From Opitutia bacterium UBA7441 (GTDB lineage Bacteria > Verrucomicrobiota > Verrucomicrobiia > Opitutales > Coraliomargaritaceae): a stretch of DNA of 15,247 nucleotides. The notes under the pieces are model-generated. The model did not search any database. It was not told the origin of the DNA and worked only from the letters and a program-made list of their open reading frames with translations. Each line of letters begins with the position of its first letter. Positions within the stretch are counted from its first letter, which is position 1. The stretch covers positions 1 through 15,247 of the forward strand of contig DLQD01000007.1 of the NCBI GenBank assembly GCA_002480015.1, given 5' to 3'. Position numbers and translations under genes: made by a program. Shown one piece after another: positions 1 through 7,049 of the stretch.

Positions 1-314
1 GGGCCGATGAACTTGATGTTACACTGTGCGCACTGCTCGGCGAAATCGGCGTTTTCCGCGAGGAAACCGTAGCCGGGGTGGATCGCATCCACATCGGCGA
101 TCTCCGCGGCCGCGATGATGCGGTCGGCCTTCAGGTAGCTTAAATTGCTGGCGGCTGGGCCGATGCAGATCGCTTCGTCGGCCAGCTGTACGTGCAGCGA
201 CTGCTCGTCGGCTTCGGAATAGACCGCTAGTGTCTTGATGCCGAGTTCGTTACAGGCGCGGACGATGCGGAGCGCAATTTCGCCACGGTTTGCGATAAGT
301 ACCTTTTTAATCAT
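1..314 (-). CDS. accC: Biotin carboxylase subunit of acetyl-CoA carboxylase (AccC), 5' part only
   Basis: The gene enters from the left edge, and only its first 104 codons are present. The product ATP-dependently carboxylates the biotin carried by AccB, the first half-reaction of malonyl-CoA formation in cytoplasmic fatty acid synthesis. The translation begins MIKKVLIANRGEIALRIVRA, the standard N-terminus of biotin carboxylases. It goes on with a Y-S-E-A-D segment, an A-D-E-A-x-C-I-G-P stretch and the A-I-H-P-G-Y-G-F-L-A-E-N block of the biotin-carboxylase N-terminal domain. The ATG start at 312-314 matches the family start. Only 9 bp separate it from the accB stop upstream, so accB-accC is one operon in the usual order. 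No strong Shine-Dalgarno is visible in that gap, so translational coupling to accB is likely. The ATP-grasp domain lies outside the window. Confidence 0.97.
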   Translation of the reverse strand, partial: MIKKVLIANRGEIALRIVRACNELGIKTLAVYSEADEQSLHVQLADEAICIGPAASNLSYLKADRIIAAAEIADVDAIHPGYGFLAENADFAEQCAQCNIKFIG

Positions 315-323
315 CCGGTTGGA

Positions 324-788
324 TTAAGCGGTTTTTACTTTGAAAAGAGGCTGGCCGTATTCGACCGCTTCACCATTTTCCACGAGCACTTCGGTGATGG
401 TGCCGCTTATTTCAGCCTGAATTTCATTCATCACTTTCATCGCTTCAATGATGCAGACCACAGAGTCCTTGCCGACTTTAGCGCCGACATCAGTGAAGGC
501 GGGGCTCTCGGGAGAGGCTGCTCGGTAGAAGGTGCCGACCATCGGCGACTTGATCACAGAGATGCCCTTTTCCTCTATTGCGGGCGTGGCCGCTGCAGGC
601 TCAGCAATGGGAGTGGCTGCCGGTAAAGAAGCTGCGGTTTGTGCGACTGGGGCGGCTTGGATGTATTGAGGGGCATCGCTGCCTTTGCTGCTGAGGCGCA
701 GTTTGAAACCATCTTCTTCAAATTCAAATTCGGAGATATCCGAGCGTTTCATGAGGTCGACGACTTGTTTAATGAGTTTGATATCCAA
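324..788 (-). CDS. accB: Biotin carboxyl carrier protein of acetyl-CoA carboxylase (AccB/BCCP)
   Basis: A 154-residue carrier that shuttles carboxyl-biotin between biotin carboxylase (AccC) and the carboxyltransferase. The N-terminal region (about 1-38) is followed by an Ala/Pro-rich flexible linker (about 39-72), then the biotinyl domain (about 76-153). The biotinylation motif E-A-M-K-V-M-N is intact and the modified lysine is K118. The S-P-M-V-G-T-F-Y sequence at 81-88 is typical of BCCP. The length matches bacterial AccB (about 150-160). The start codon is TTG (786-788 read on the minus strand). It is supported by an AAAGGA ribosome-binding sequence about six bases upstream and by the family-typical M-D-I-K-x-I-K start. 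It is first in the operon with accC, and its promoter must lie in the 181-bp divergent gap to the KASIII gene. Confidence 0.97.
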   Translation of the reverse strand: MDIKLIKQVVDLMKRSDISEFEFEEDGFKLRLSSKGSDAPQYIQAAPVAQTAASLPAATPIAEPAAATPAIEEKGISVIKSPMVGTFYRAASPESPAFTDVGAKVGKDSVVCIIEAMKVMNEIQAEISGTITEVLVENGEAVEYGQPLFKVKTA

Positions 789-969
789 GGTATGTCCTTT
801 CTTCGGGCGTTTGTTAGTGATGTGATGAGTGATGCCTCCCGGAATGATCGAAGGGCGTTCAAATTAATGTGTTTTCATGTAAGGCTAGCTTTTCGCTATG
901 TGCAACGACTTTGTTACCCCGGAAAATTGGGCTTTCACTTCGTCCACTCACTGGCCATCGTTGAAATCT

Positions 970-2046
970 ATGCCAAAGTGCCGTTTTCTAGATGTCAGGA
1001 TCACAGGGCTTGTGACCTGCGTGCCCCCTCATGAAAAGTGTATCGACGATGAGTTGGAACTCTTCGGGGGAAACATGCAGCAGCTTAAAAGGCTGAAGAA
1101 GACCATCGGCCTGCACAAGCGGCGGGTCGTCGATGCGGACACCACAGCTGCGGATCTTTGTGAACAAGCCGCCCGCCGGCTGATTGAAGAGACTGCCGTG
1201 GAACTGGCGCAGATCGATGCCGTCATCTGCGTCACGCAGACGCCCGACTATTCTCAGCCCTGCAATGCGGCCGTGCTTCATGGGCGATTGGGGCTCTTGA
1301 AGGACTGCGCCGCACTCGATGTCAATCTGGGTTGCTCCGGTTATGTCTACGGCCTTTGGTTGGCACACACGATGATCGCCAGCGGCGGTTGCGAGCGCGT
1401 GCTGCTTCTTGCTGGCGACACGATCAGCCGGCTGGTGCATGCCAAAGACCGCGCGGTGGCACCACTCTTTGGCGATGGTGGCAGCGCCACACTCATTGAG
1501 CGCTCTGCGGGGGCGCCGGCTGCTTTTTTCAGCCTACAAACCGATGGTTCTGGCTATGACAAATTAATGGTGCCTGCCGGCGGTGCCCGCCAGCCGTGTT
1601 CTGCCGCCACCAGCCTGGTCGCTGAAGATGCTGCGGGTAACATTCGCTCGCCAGAAAATCTCTTTATGGATGGGGCAGAGATTTTCAATTTCTCGATCAC
1701 GGAAGAGCCCAAATCGGTGACTGAACTGCTCGAATACGCATCGGTCGAAGCTGGAGCGGTTGATTTCTACGTCTTCCATCAGGCCAACCGCTATATTTTG
1801 GGAAATATCGCTAAGCGGCTGAAGCTGGATCCAGCTAAGGTGCCGATGGAGACAGTGGAGCGCTTCGGAAATCAGAGCTCAGCCTCGATCCCTTCGGCTA
1901 TCTGCGGTGAGCTTTCGGCCACGCTGGCCGGGTGTGATTCCGCACAAATGCTGCTCTCCGGCTTCGGCGTGGGGCTGTCATGGGCGAGTGCGTTGGTCGA
2001 GTTTCGGGATTTGTCAGTATGTGAATTAATTGACTATACCTCTTAA
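970..2046 (+). CDS. KASIII/FabH-like 3-oxoacyl-ACP synthase, probably for acyl-sugar synthesis
   Basis: A thiolase-fold condensing enzyme of the FabH family (358 aa from this start). The catalytic triad is complete: Cys122 in L-G-C-S-G-Y, His270 in F-H-Q-A-N and Asn301 in G-N-Q-S-S-A-S. FabH enzymes condense an acyl-CoA with malonyl-ACP. The sequence is more divergent than a housekeeping FabH; for example the Cys motif is N-L-G-C-S-G instead of A-A-C-A-G. It sits with its own ACP and a sugar acyltransferase rather than with fabD/fabG. I therefore infer a dedicated role in making an acyl chain for a surface glycan. I chose ATG 970 because M-P-K-C-R-F-L-D-V-R-I-T-G matches the FabH N-terminus. 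An in-frame ATG at 898 would add 24 unconserved residues. Neither start has a clear Shine-Dalgarno. First gene of a three-gene set. Confidence 0.9.
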   Translation: MPKCRFLDVRITGLVTCVPPHEKCIDDELELFGGNMQQLKRLKKTIGLHKRRVVDADTTAADLCEQAARRLIEETAVELAQIDAVICVTQTPDYSQPCNAAVLHGRLGLLKDCAALDVNLGCSGYVYGLWLAHTMIASGGCERVLLLAGDTISRLVHAKDRAVAPLFGDGGSATLIERSAGAPAAFFSLQTDGSGYDKLMVPAGGARQPCSAATSLVAEDAAGNIRSPENLFMDGAEIFNFSITEEPKSVTELLEYASVEAGAVDFYVFHQANRYILGNIAKRLKLDPAKVPMETVERFGNQSSASIPSAICGELSATLAGCDSAQMLLSGFGVGLSWASALVEFRDLSVCELIDYTS

Positions 2047-2069
2047 GCGCACTCTGTTGGAATTGCACC

Positions 2070-2306
2070 ATGGAATTGGATACATTCATTAAACACTTTG
2101 AAGATGCGGTCGAAGATCTCGAAAGCGGCATACTGACCCCCGAGACCTCATTTAAAGATCTCAAATCGTGGGATTCCCTGGCGGTATTGACCGTGACTGA
2201 CGCCATGGATATGGAATACGCAGTCACACTGCGTAAGGCTGATTTTGAAAGTGCCGCTACAGTTGTTCAGCTGTTTGAAATCGTGCAGTCTAAGCTTACG
2301 AAATGA
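2070..2306 (+). CDS. Stand-alone acyl carrier protein
   Basis: A 78-residue acidic helical protein with the phosphopantetheine attachment motif D-S-L at 35-37, Ser36 being the modified serine. The surrounding L-K-S-W-D-S-L-A-V-L is ACP-like but unlike the E-E-F-D-T-D-I-P/G-A-D-S-L-D-T-V of housekeeping AcpP, which points to a specialised carrier. It follows the KASIII gene by 23 bp and overlaps the start of the acyltransferase gene by four bases (ATGA), so the three genes are almost certainly co-translated. The ATG at 2070 is preceded by a TTGGAAT sequence at reasonable spacing. Inferred role: it holds the malonyl or growing acyl chain for the neighbouring KASIII and may donate the acyl group to a sugar. 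It would need a phosphopantetheinyl transferase encoded elsewhere. Confidence 0.9.
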   Translation: MELDTFIKHFEDAVEDLESGILTPETSFKDLKSWDSLAVLTVTDAMDMEYAVTLRKADFESAATVVQLFEIVQSKLTK

Positions 2307-2932
2307 AGAATCTCTATATTGTAGGCGCCGGTGGGTTCGGGCGCGAGGTCTACGGCTGGCTCAGGGATGAGGTGGCTTTGCTCAAAGATCATCACTTCAT
2401 CGGGTTTCTTGATGACGATGAGAGTGCGCTTACAGCCTTTGATTCGGAATATGGAGTCGTCGGCTCAATAACGGGGTTTAAAGCAGACGAGAATGACTCC
2501 TTTATTTGCGGGATTGGCTCGGTCAAATGGAAGAAGCAGTTGTGCCAACCGATGCTTGCTTCAGGAGCCCGCTTTTTGACTTTAGTGCATCCCACCGCAC
2601 TAATTGGCCGAGGCGTTCAACTAGGCGAAGGCGTCGTGATATGTCCGAGGGTGACGCTCACCTGCGATATTCGTATCGGCACCATGACGATGATCAATTG
2701 CCATAGTTCTGTCGGGCACGATGTCAGTGTCGGCGACTGGTCTACGATCAGTGCTCATTGCGATTTGACCGGTGGGACTGTTCTCGGGGACGAAGTTTTC
2801 CTAGGCTCGGGCGTGAGGATTCTTCCCGGTAAGAAGATCGGAGCGCGTTCAACACTCGGAGCCGGTTCTGTCGTCATTCGGGATGTGCCTGAATCCGTGA
2901 GCGTTTTCGGGAATCCTGCTAGGGTCATTTAG
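2303..2932 (+). CDS. NeuD/PglD-type sugar O/N-acyltransferase (left-handed beta-helix)
   Basis: A 209-residue acyltransferase of the NeuD/PglD family, which acylate amino sugars or sialic acids for glycans and LPS. The N-terminal nucleotide-sugar-binding domain starts with the glycine-rich M-K-N-L-Y-I-V-G-A-G-G-F-G-R-E-V. The C-terminal hexapeptide-repeat beta-helix runs from about 97 to 195, with repeats such as I-G-R-G-V-Q-L-G-E-G and I-G-A-R-S-T-L-G-A-G-S-V-V. It closes with the family-typical V-F-G-N-P-A-R-V-I. His139 in V-G-H-D-V-S-V-G-D lies where the catalytic-base histidine of PglD is expected. Its ATG overlaps the ACP stop. The ACP partner raises the possibility that the donor is an acyl-ACP rather than acetyl-CoA; this is inference. 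It ends one base from the convergent EpsI-like gene, with no room for a separate terminator. Confidence 0.9.
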   Translation: MKNLYIVGAGGFGREVYGWLRDEVALLKDHHFIGFLDDDESALTAFDSEYGVVGSITGFKADENDSFICGIGSVKWKKQLCQPMLASGARFLTLVHPTALIGRGVQLGEGVVICPRVTLTCDIRIGTMTMINCHSSVGHDVSVGDWSTISAHCDLTGGTVLGDEVFLGSGVRILPGKKIGARSTLGAGSVVIRDVPESVSVFGNPARVI

Positions 2933-2933
2933 T

Positions 2934-3626
2934 CTAGCTTGTCGGCTTTTGCATCGTGAGTCCGATACGATGAAGCGCTGCGGCAATTTCTTGGAATTGG
3001 GGGGTGCTTTCAAGCTCCTCAATGGACTTGTTGCTGGAGAGGCGTATAAAAAACTGTTCCTGGCGAAGATTGATTCCGTATTTTTTAATGTCGAGCAGGG
3101 CTCCGAAAATATTGTGCGTACCCTTTTGAGAATAACCGAATGGAACGCCACCCACTAAATGCCAAAAATACACATTTTGCGGCTCACCGTCCTTCGCATA
3201 GATGCCAAATTCAGCAGGTTTAAATTGATATCCATTACAGGTTAGAGGAACGGCATATTCGCGCTCTAAGCGTGTCCACCCATTGAGCACCCAGCAGGTA
3301 TCGGGAGTATGAGCGCCCGCCCAGCGGTAGGAGGCCTTGCCCGGAGTCCAGTAGGCGATATAGAGGCCGACGAAGGTGTCTCCTTTTTGGAACACACGGA
3401 AGAGGGCGTCATCGAAATTAAGGAAGTCGCTGATTCGGGCGCTCGACTCGGGGGATTCGGCCATGTCGTGATCTTGAACCGACCAACCGCTTAAATTTTC
3501 AGGCACAATTTCTGCAAGTGCGTCGTGCAGGGTGGCTTCAGGGGGCGGTACCAGGGTGAAATACGTACGGAGCGCAAGCCCGCTGAAAAGGATCAGGCCC
3601 GCTAAGATGAGGAGGAGTTTTTTCAT
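2934..3626 (-). CDS. EpsI-like exosortase-associated protein
   Basis: A 230-residue protein with an N-terminal hydrophobic segment (K-K-L-L-L-I-L-A-G-L-I-L-F, about residues 2-20) that acts as a signal or membrane anchor, so the rest is extracytoplasmic. The body resembles the EpsI domain found with or fused to exosortases. It has an A-Y-W-T-P-G-K stretch, then the G-A-H-T-P-D-T-C-W-V-L-N-G-W motif with His106 and Cys111, matching the family's H-x-P-x-x-C pattern. EpsI proteins accompany exosortase/EPS loci; their biochemical role is unsettled. The stop lies one base from the convergent acyltransferase gene. I chose ATG 3624-3626 over an in-frame TTG 15 bases upstream because it gives a clean signal sequence. 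No exosortase (Xrt) gene is in the window. Confidence 0.8.
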   Translation of the reverse strand: MKKLLLILAGLILFSGLALRTYFTLVPPPEATLHDALAEIVPENLSGWSVQDHDMAESPESSARISDFLNFDDALFRVFQKGDTFVGLYIAYWTPGKASYRWAGAHTPDTCWVLNGWTRLEREYAVPLTCNGYQFKPAEFGIYAKDGEPQNVYFWHLVGGVPFGYSQKGTHNIFGALLDIKKYGINLRQEQFFIRLSSNKSIEELESTPQFQEIAAALHRIGLTMQKPTS

Positions 3627-3718
3627 TGTGGTAATCGTCAAGACGGCTCATCAATAAATCCAGAAAGCGGGAGGATTCAACTCCAATTCCGGGTTGCAGC
3701 TTCCTCTTTTCCTCCCAC

Positions 3719-5671
3719 ATGGCCTCAGTTACAGACAAACAAGGTAATATTCCCCTCTTCGGACAGTTGAGTTGGGGGAACTTGCTGGACTGGTTAGTCA
3801 CTCTTTGCTTGGGCGGCATCTTCATGCTCACCGTGGTTTCATTGGGTGCCGTGCGCCCGGATATGCAGTTGGATTTGCTGCCTTTATATTCGATTTTACT
3901 TTTTTTGCATGGCCTATGGTTGGCATTGGATGATGACTCTCCCAAACGCTTGAGCCATGTGCCTCTCTGGTTTGTGCCCGGAGTGCTCTGGGTGCTTTGT
4001 AGTGTGTTGTGGATATCCCCAGTGGCTTGGCGTGGATGGTATGAACTCGTTTCCATTTTGGGAGTCTTCATTGTGCTCTGGGTTCTCTGTAATAACGTTC
4101 GCTCTCGTGCGCAGCTCTGGTTGCTCATCATCATGAGTTTGGCTCCCGCGCTCGTTGCGGTGTTTAACGGCTTTTATCAGTTCTTTCAGGATCCAGGGCG
4201 TATGGTGGGTGGCGTTACAGGTTATCGGCTGGAGATCCACCCCGAGTTTCTCGGTCGGGCGACTGGTGCTTTTGCTGATCCGAATACCTTCGCAGCTTTC
4301 TTGTTGATTCTTCTTCCGTCGCTTTTGATTGCGGCGGCGGTGCCTCGCTTTCCTCTAGTTTTGCGTCTTTTGTCTCTCTATATAGCGCTGATGTTTTTGG
4401 GGGCGATTGCCTTTACCCAGTCATATTGGGCAACCGTTATGGTCGTTGTCTTGCTGGCGATAGTGCCTTGGTTCTGTTTCCGCACGTTAAAGCGGCGATT
4501 GTTATTTTCTTTATTGGGTGTCACTGCTGCGAGTGTGGTCTTTGCCGGTATGGTGGTCTATCATCCGCTCTTCAAGAAAAGTCTCCAGCGGGCGGCTTCT
4601 GAAGAGGGTGAGGGCGTGCGACTTGTCCTCTGGGGCGAAGCCTTGGCGATGGTGGCGGAGCACCCGATTACTGGAGTGGGTGCAGGTGCCTATGGCGCGA
4701 GTTTTGAGCAGAGTCCGCGTGTCGCTTTGGCCGATGTGCCGACTACGCCGCATAACGACTATCTGCTGGTTTTTAGCCAGCTTGGGCTCTTAGGGGTGAT
4801 TTTATTCGGGGTGCCTTCTCTCTATATTTTATACCTGGCATGGGCTCGTTGGCGGAAAGAACCCTATGCGGTCAAGCTGCGCGATGCCAAAGGGACGATT
4901 ATGCCACCACAGCGCTTTTTCCTCTCATTGGGTCTCGCCGGGGCGCTGGCCTTTGGCCTTTGCCTGACGATGACGTTTGTTTTTTACGTCCCAGCTTTGG
5001 TAATCTATGGCGTCTTGGCACTGTCAATTCTGATTAAAAGCAGCTTCAGCCGTCGTATCACTTTGCCCGTGAGCGGCGTGCTGCGCCTAGGGTATTTCTT
5101 ATTGGCGGCATGTGCTGGAGGCTCATTTTATGTGCTCAGTTCAAGCAAGCTTGAAGCGCAGGCGCTCGAATTACGTGGGCGCCAGGAGTTGGAACATGTG
5201 GTTGATTTACGGGTGCATGTTTCTGGTAATACGGAGCTGCTGGATCGAGTGATTCGGCTTTATGAAGATGCGGTCATTCTGGACCCTGCCAATGTAGATG
5301 CTTGGCTTGGGCTCAGCGCTTCGATTTGTCAGCTTTATTTTCGAAACCCTGCCGACTTTGAGGAGATCGGTGCACGCGCGATTCGCGCCGCCGGGCGCGC
5401 CGTCGAGCTGAGTCCCCGATATTTTAAAACCTGGTTACAGATGGGAGTTGCCCGCTCTTTTCATGGAGATGGTGAACAAGCTGAAGTCGCCTTCATTCGG
5501 GCACTTGAGCTGGCTCCTAGCAATAGTAATGCGCATTATTACTATGCTGCCTTCTTAGGCACATATAAAGATCGCCGTGAAGACGCCTTGAACTCCGTTA
5601 AGCAGGCATTGGAGATAAACCCACGCAATGCGGCGGCACGTCGCCTGCAGCAAAAACTACTGATACTCTAA
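3719..5671 (+). CDS. O-antigen ligase/polymerase-like membrane protein with C-terminal TPR domain
   Basis: A 650-residue inner-membrane protein of the Wzy_C/O-antigen-ligase superfamily, whose members polymerise or ligate polysaccharide at the periplasmic face. About ten to twelve hydrophobic segments run from 22 to 475. Family landmarks are G-R-A-T-G-A-F-A-D-P-N-T-F at about 179-191, the W-G-E-A-L-A-M-V-A-E-H-P-I-T-G-V-G-A-G block at 305-323, and P-H-N-D-Y-L at 344-349, whose His345 is the conserved ligase histidine. From about 505 the C-terminus is soluble and built of TPR-like helices (E-D-A-V-I-L-D-P-A, A-V-E-L-S-P, A-L-E-L-A-P, A-L-E-I-N-P), the usual periplasmic tail of this subgroup. 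ATG 3719 has no Shine-Dalgarno, and the bases just before it are pyrimidine-rich. It is coupled to the next gene (TAATG). Whether it acts as Wzy or ligase cannot be told from sequence. Confidence 0.9.
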   Translation: MASVTDKQGNIPLFGQLSWGNLLDWLVTLCLGGIFMLTVVSLGAVRPDMQLDLLPLYSILLFLHGLWLALDDDSPKRLSHVPLWFVPGVLWVLCSVLWISPVAWRGWYELVSILGVFIVLWVLCNNVRSRAQLWLLIIMSLAPALVAVFNGFYQFFQDPGRMVGGVTGYRLEIHPEFLGRATGAFADPNTFAAFLLILLPSLLIAAAVPRFPLVLRLLSLYIALMFLGAIAFTQSYWATVMVVVLLAIVPWFCFRTLKRRLLFSLLGVTAASVVFAGMVVYHPLFKKSLQRAASEEGEGVRLVLWGEALAMVAEHPITGVGAGAYGASFEQSPRVALADVPTTPHNDYLLVFSQLGLLGVILFGVPSLYILYLAWARWRKEPYAVKLRDAKGTIMPPQRFFLSLGLAGALAFGLCLTMTFVFYVPALVIYGVLALSILIKSSFSRRITLPVSGVLRLGYFLLAACAGGSFYVLSSSKLEAQALELRGRQELEHVVDLRVHVSGNTELLDRVIRLYEDAVILDPANVDAWLGLSASICQLYFRNPADFEEIGARAIRAAGRAVELSPRYFKTWLQMGVARSFHGDGEQAEVAFIRALELAPSNSNAHYYYAAFLGTYKDRREDALNSVKQALEINPRNAAARRLQQKLLIL

Positions 5672-6576
5672 TGTTCGCTCGATGCATTCAAACAACCGCT
5701 GCCGCACTGCTTTTGGCAACGTCTCTTCACGCGGAGGGATGGATTAGTGGTGCGCTGACTCTTCACAGCCTTAAGGGTGCGCTCGTCGTATCCGAATTGG
5801 GCGCTGGGGATATCGAAACGGATGCCGATAGTCTGCCCCTGTCGATGCCCGGTCTTATTAATTGCCGGGCGCCTTACGGTGCGTCGGCGTTCTTTAGTGC
5901 TTCAAACCGCAGCTATATCTTTTTTGAAGGCGATGGCAGTTTCGCGGTCGAACGCTTTGAGCAGGCTTTACCCGAAGCCGGGACTTGGCTATCGAGCGAG
6001 CGGGAAAGGAGCCAGAGCCGTATGATTTTAAATTTCAGAGCCGGCCAGATCGCGGTTGATAATCGTAGTATGTTAGACTCATCGCAGTGTTTAGTCGAGA
6101 CTCCGCTTGGACGTATTACGGTGAGTCACGCGCTTTGGCACATGCGTATCGTGTTTGATCCGCGCAAGCAGTTTTTTGATTTCACGATCACCTGCAGTGA
6201 TGGCCGTGTCCGTTTTACCGATCTTCAGGGTGAGCAATATACGCTGCGTACCGGGCAACGTCTTTCAGGCGCGGGTTCGCGCACGACGCCCTCGATCGAA
6301 GTTGGTGAAAGCACGGAACGTGCACGTGAGCAGATGGAGCTCTTTAGGGGATTCATCGACTCGTATGCGGCCGCTGCGAATCATATGGAGGCCTATACGG
6401 CACATTTTAAACCTGTCGGTCACGTCGCCAGCCTGCGCAGTGCACCCGCTGCAGCCAAAAATTCCATTTTGGATCGCAGGCCCATTGTGATCGAATACGC
6501 TAAAGATCCAACGCCGGTCACGCCTTTTCGGGGAGAAGTGAAACCTCCTTCCGTCTATCAAGCGGACTTGTTCTAG
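5671..6576 (+). CDS. Secreted protein with FecR-like region
   Basis: A 301-residue protein with a signal peptide (A-A-A-L-L-L-A-T-S-L-H-A, cleavage probably near residue 21), so it is periplasmic or secreted. The middle (about 83-200) resembles FecR-type beta domains found in verrucomicrobial and planctomycetal surface proteins. It has an R-M-I-L-N-F-R-A-G-Q-I-A-V-D strand, V-E-T-P-L-G-R-I-T-V, then S-D-G-R-V-R-F and Y-T-L-R-T-G-Q-R-L. The C-terminal third is Ala/Pro-rich with no recognised domain. The start codon overlaps the preceding stop by one base (TAATG), indicating translational coupling to the polymerase/ligase gene and a shared role in polysaccharide assembly. The FecR assignment is by pattern only. 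No helix-turn-helix or membrane-spanning FecR regulator part is present, so I do not infer sigma-factor signalling. Confidence 0.7.
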   Translation: MFARCIQTTAAALLLATSLHAEGWISGALTLHSLKGALVVSELGAGDIETDADSLPLSMPGLINCRAPYGASAFFSASNRSYIFFEGDGSFAVERFEQALPEAGTWLSSERERSQSRMILNFRAGQIAVDNRSMLDSSQCLVETPLGRITVSHALWHMRIVFDPRKQFFDFTITCSDGRVRFTDLQGEQYTLRTGQRLSGAGSRTTPSIEVGESTERAREQMELFRGFIDSYAAAANHMEAYTAHFKPVGHVASLRSAPAAAKNSILDRRPIVIEYAKDPTPVTPFRGEVKPPSVYQADLF

Positions 6577-6698
6577 ATAATTTAAAGGGCACTCAAGCGA
6601 CCTAAAGAAGATTGTGTTGACTCAGGCGCACTGGTGAGAGCCATATTCAACTTAAGTTATAGCGATACAACGGCATATAGTCGACGGCCCTACATTAC

Positions 6699-7019
6699 TC
6701 AGTATCGTTGCATTCCCGGATCGACCTCGATTGCCCAAGCATGGATGCCGCCGCTGAGGTTGATGGCATTTTTGTAGCCCTTCGCTTCTAGATACTGCAC
6801 TACACTCAAACTACGCATGCCGTGGTGGCAGAGCACGACCAGTGGCACGTCCTTAGGTAGCGCCCCGTAGCGCACTGGGATCTCGCTCATTGGGATATGG
6901 AACGCTCCGTCGATTCGGCAGATCGCCAGCTCGGCGTCTTCCCGCACGTCGAGAAAGACCGCCTCCTTATTGTTTGTACGCAAAATTGCCGCGTCCGCTG
7001 CACTGATTTCCTTGTTCAT
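6699..7019 (-). CDS. Single-domain rhodanese-like sulfurtransferase
   Basis: A 106-residue cytoplasmic rhodanese domain that moves sulfane sulfur through a cysteine persulfide. The order is typical: the F-L-D-V-R-E motif at 22-27, G-A-F-H-I-P at 38-43, and the active-site loop C-H-H-G-M-R-S at 64-70 with catalytic Cys64. It closes with N-L-S-G-G-I-H-A-W. The length is right for GlpE/PspE-type stand-alone domains; the physiological acceptor is unknown. It reads divergently from kdsB, with only about 30 bp between the start codons (12 bp if kdsB starts at 7032), so the two promoters must overlap the opposite gene. The ATG at 7017-7019 gives the standard N-terminus, although the Shine-Dalgarno is weak. 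Confidence 0.93.
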   Translation of the reverse strand: MNKEISAADAAILRTNNKEAVFLDVREDAELAICRIDGAFHIPMSEIPVRYGALPKDVPLVVLCHHGMRSLSVVQYLEAKGYKNAINLSGGIHAWAIEVDPGMQRY

Positions 7020-7049
7020 TGGCTAACTTTCATGATGATAGATCGGAAG

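Noticed and set aside
789..969. Promoters in the divergent accB / KASIII gap
   Set aside because: The gap must hold them, but no -35/-10 pair matched consensus well enough to place one.
988..1440. A 150-codon minus-strand open frame inside the KASIII gene
   Set aside because: Overlaps the conserved N-terminal half of the condensing enzyme, including the catalytic Cys region; no ribosome-binding site or family features.
3538..4134. A 198-codon minus-strand open frame across the EpsI-like / polymerase divergent region
   Set aside because: It is out of frame with the EpsI-like gene and antisense to the membrane protein; the translation is low-complexity and without motifs.
6649..6658. Perfect 10-bp palindrome AACTTAAGTT between the FecR-like gene and the rhodanese gene
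   Set aside because: Single short AT-rich palindrome, with no T-run, partner site or promoter; expected by chance in such a gap.
6577..6698. Possible terminator between the convergent FecR-like and rhodanese genes
   Set aside because: Only weak stems (for example CTCA/TGAG around 6621-6638) and no U-run on either strand.
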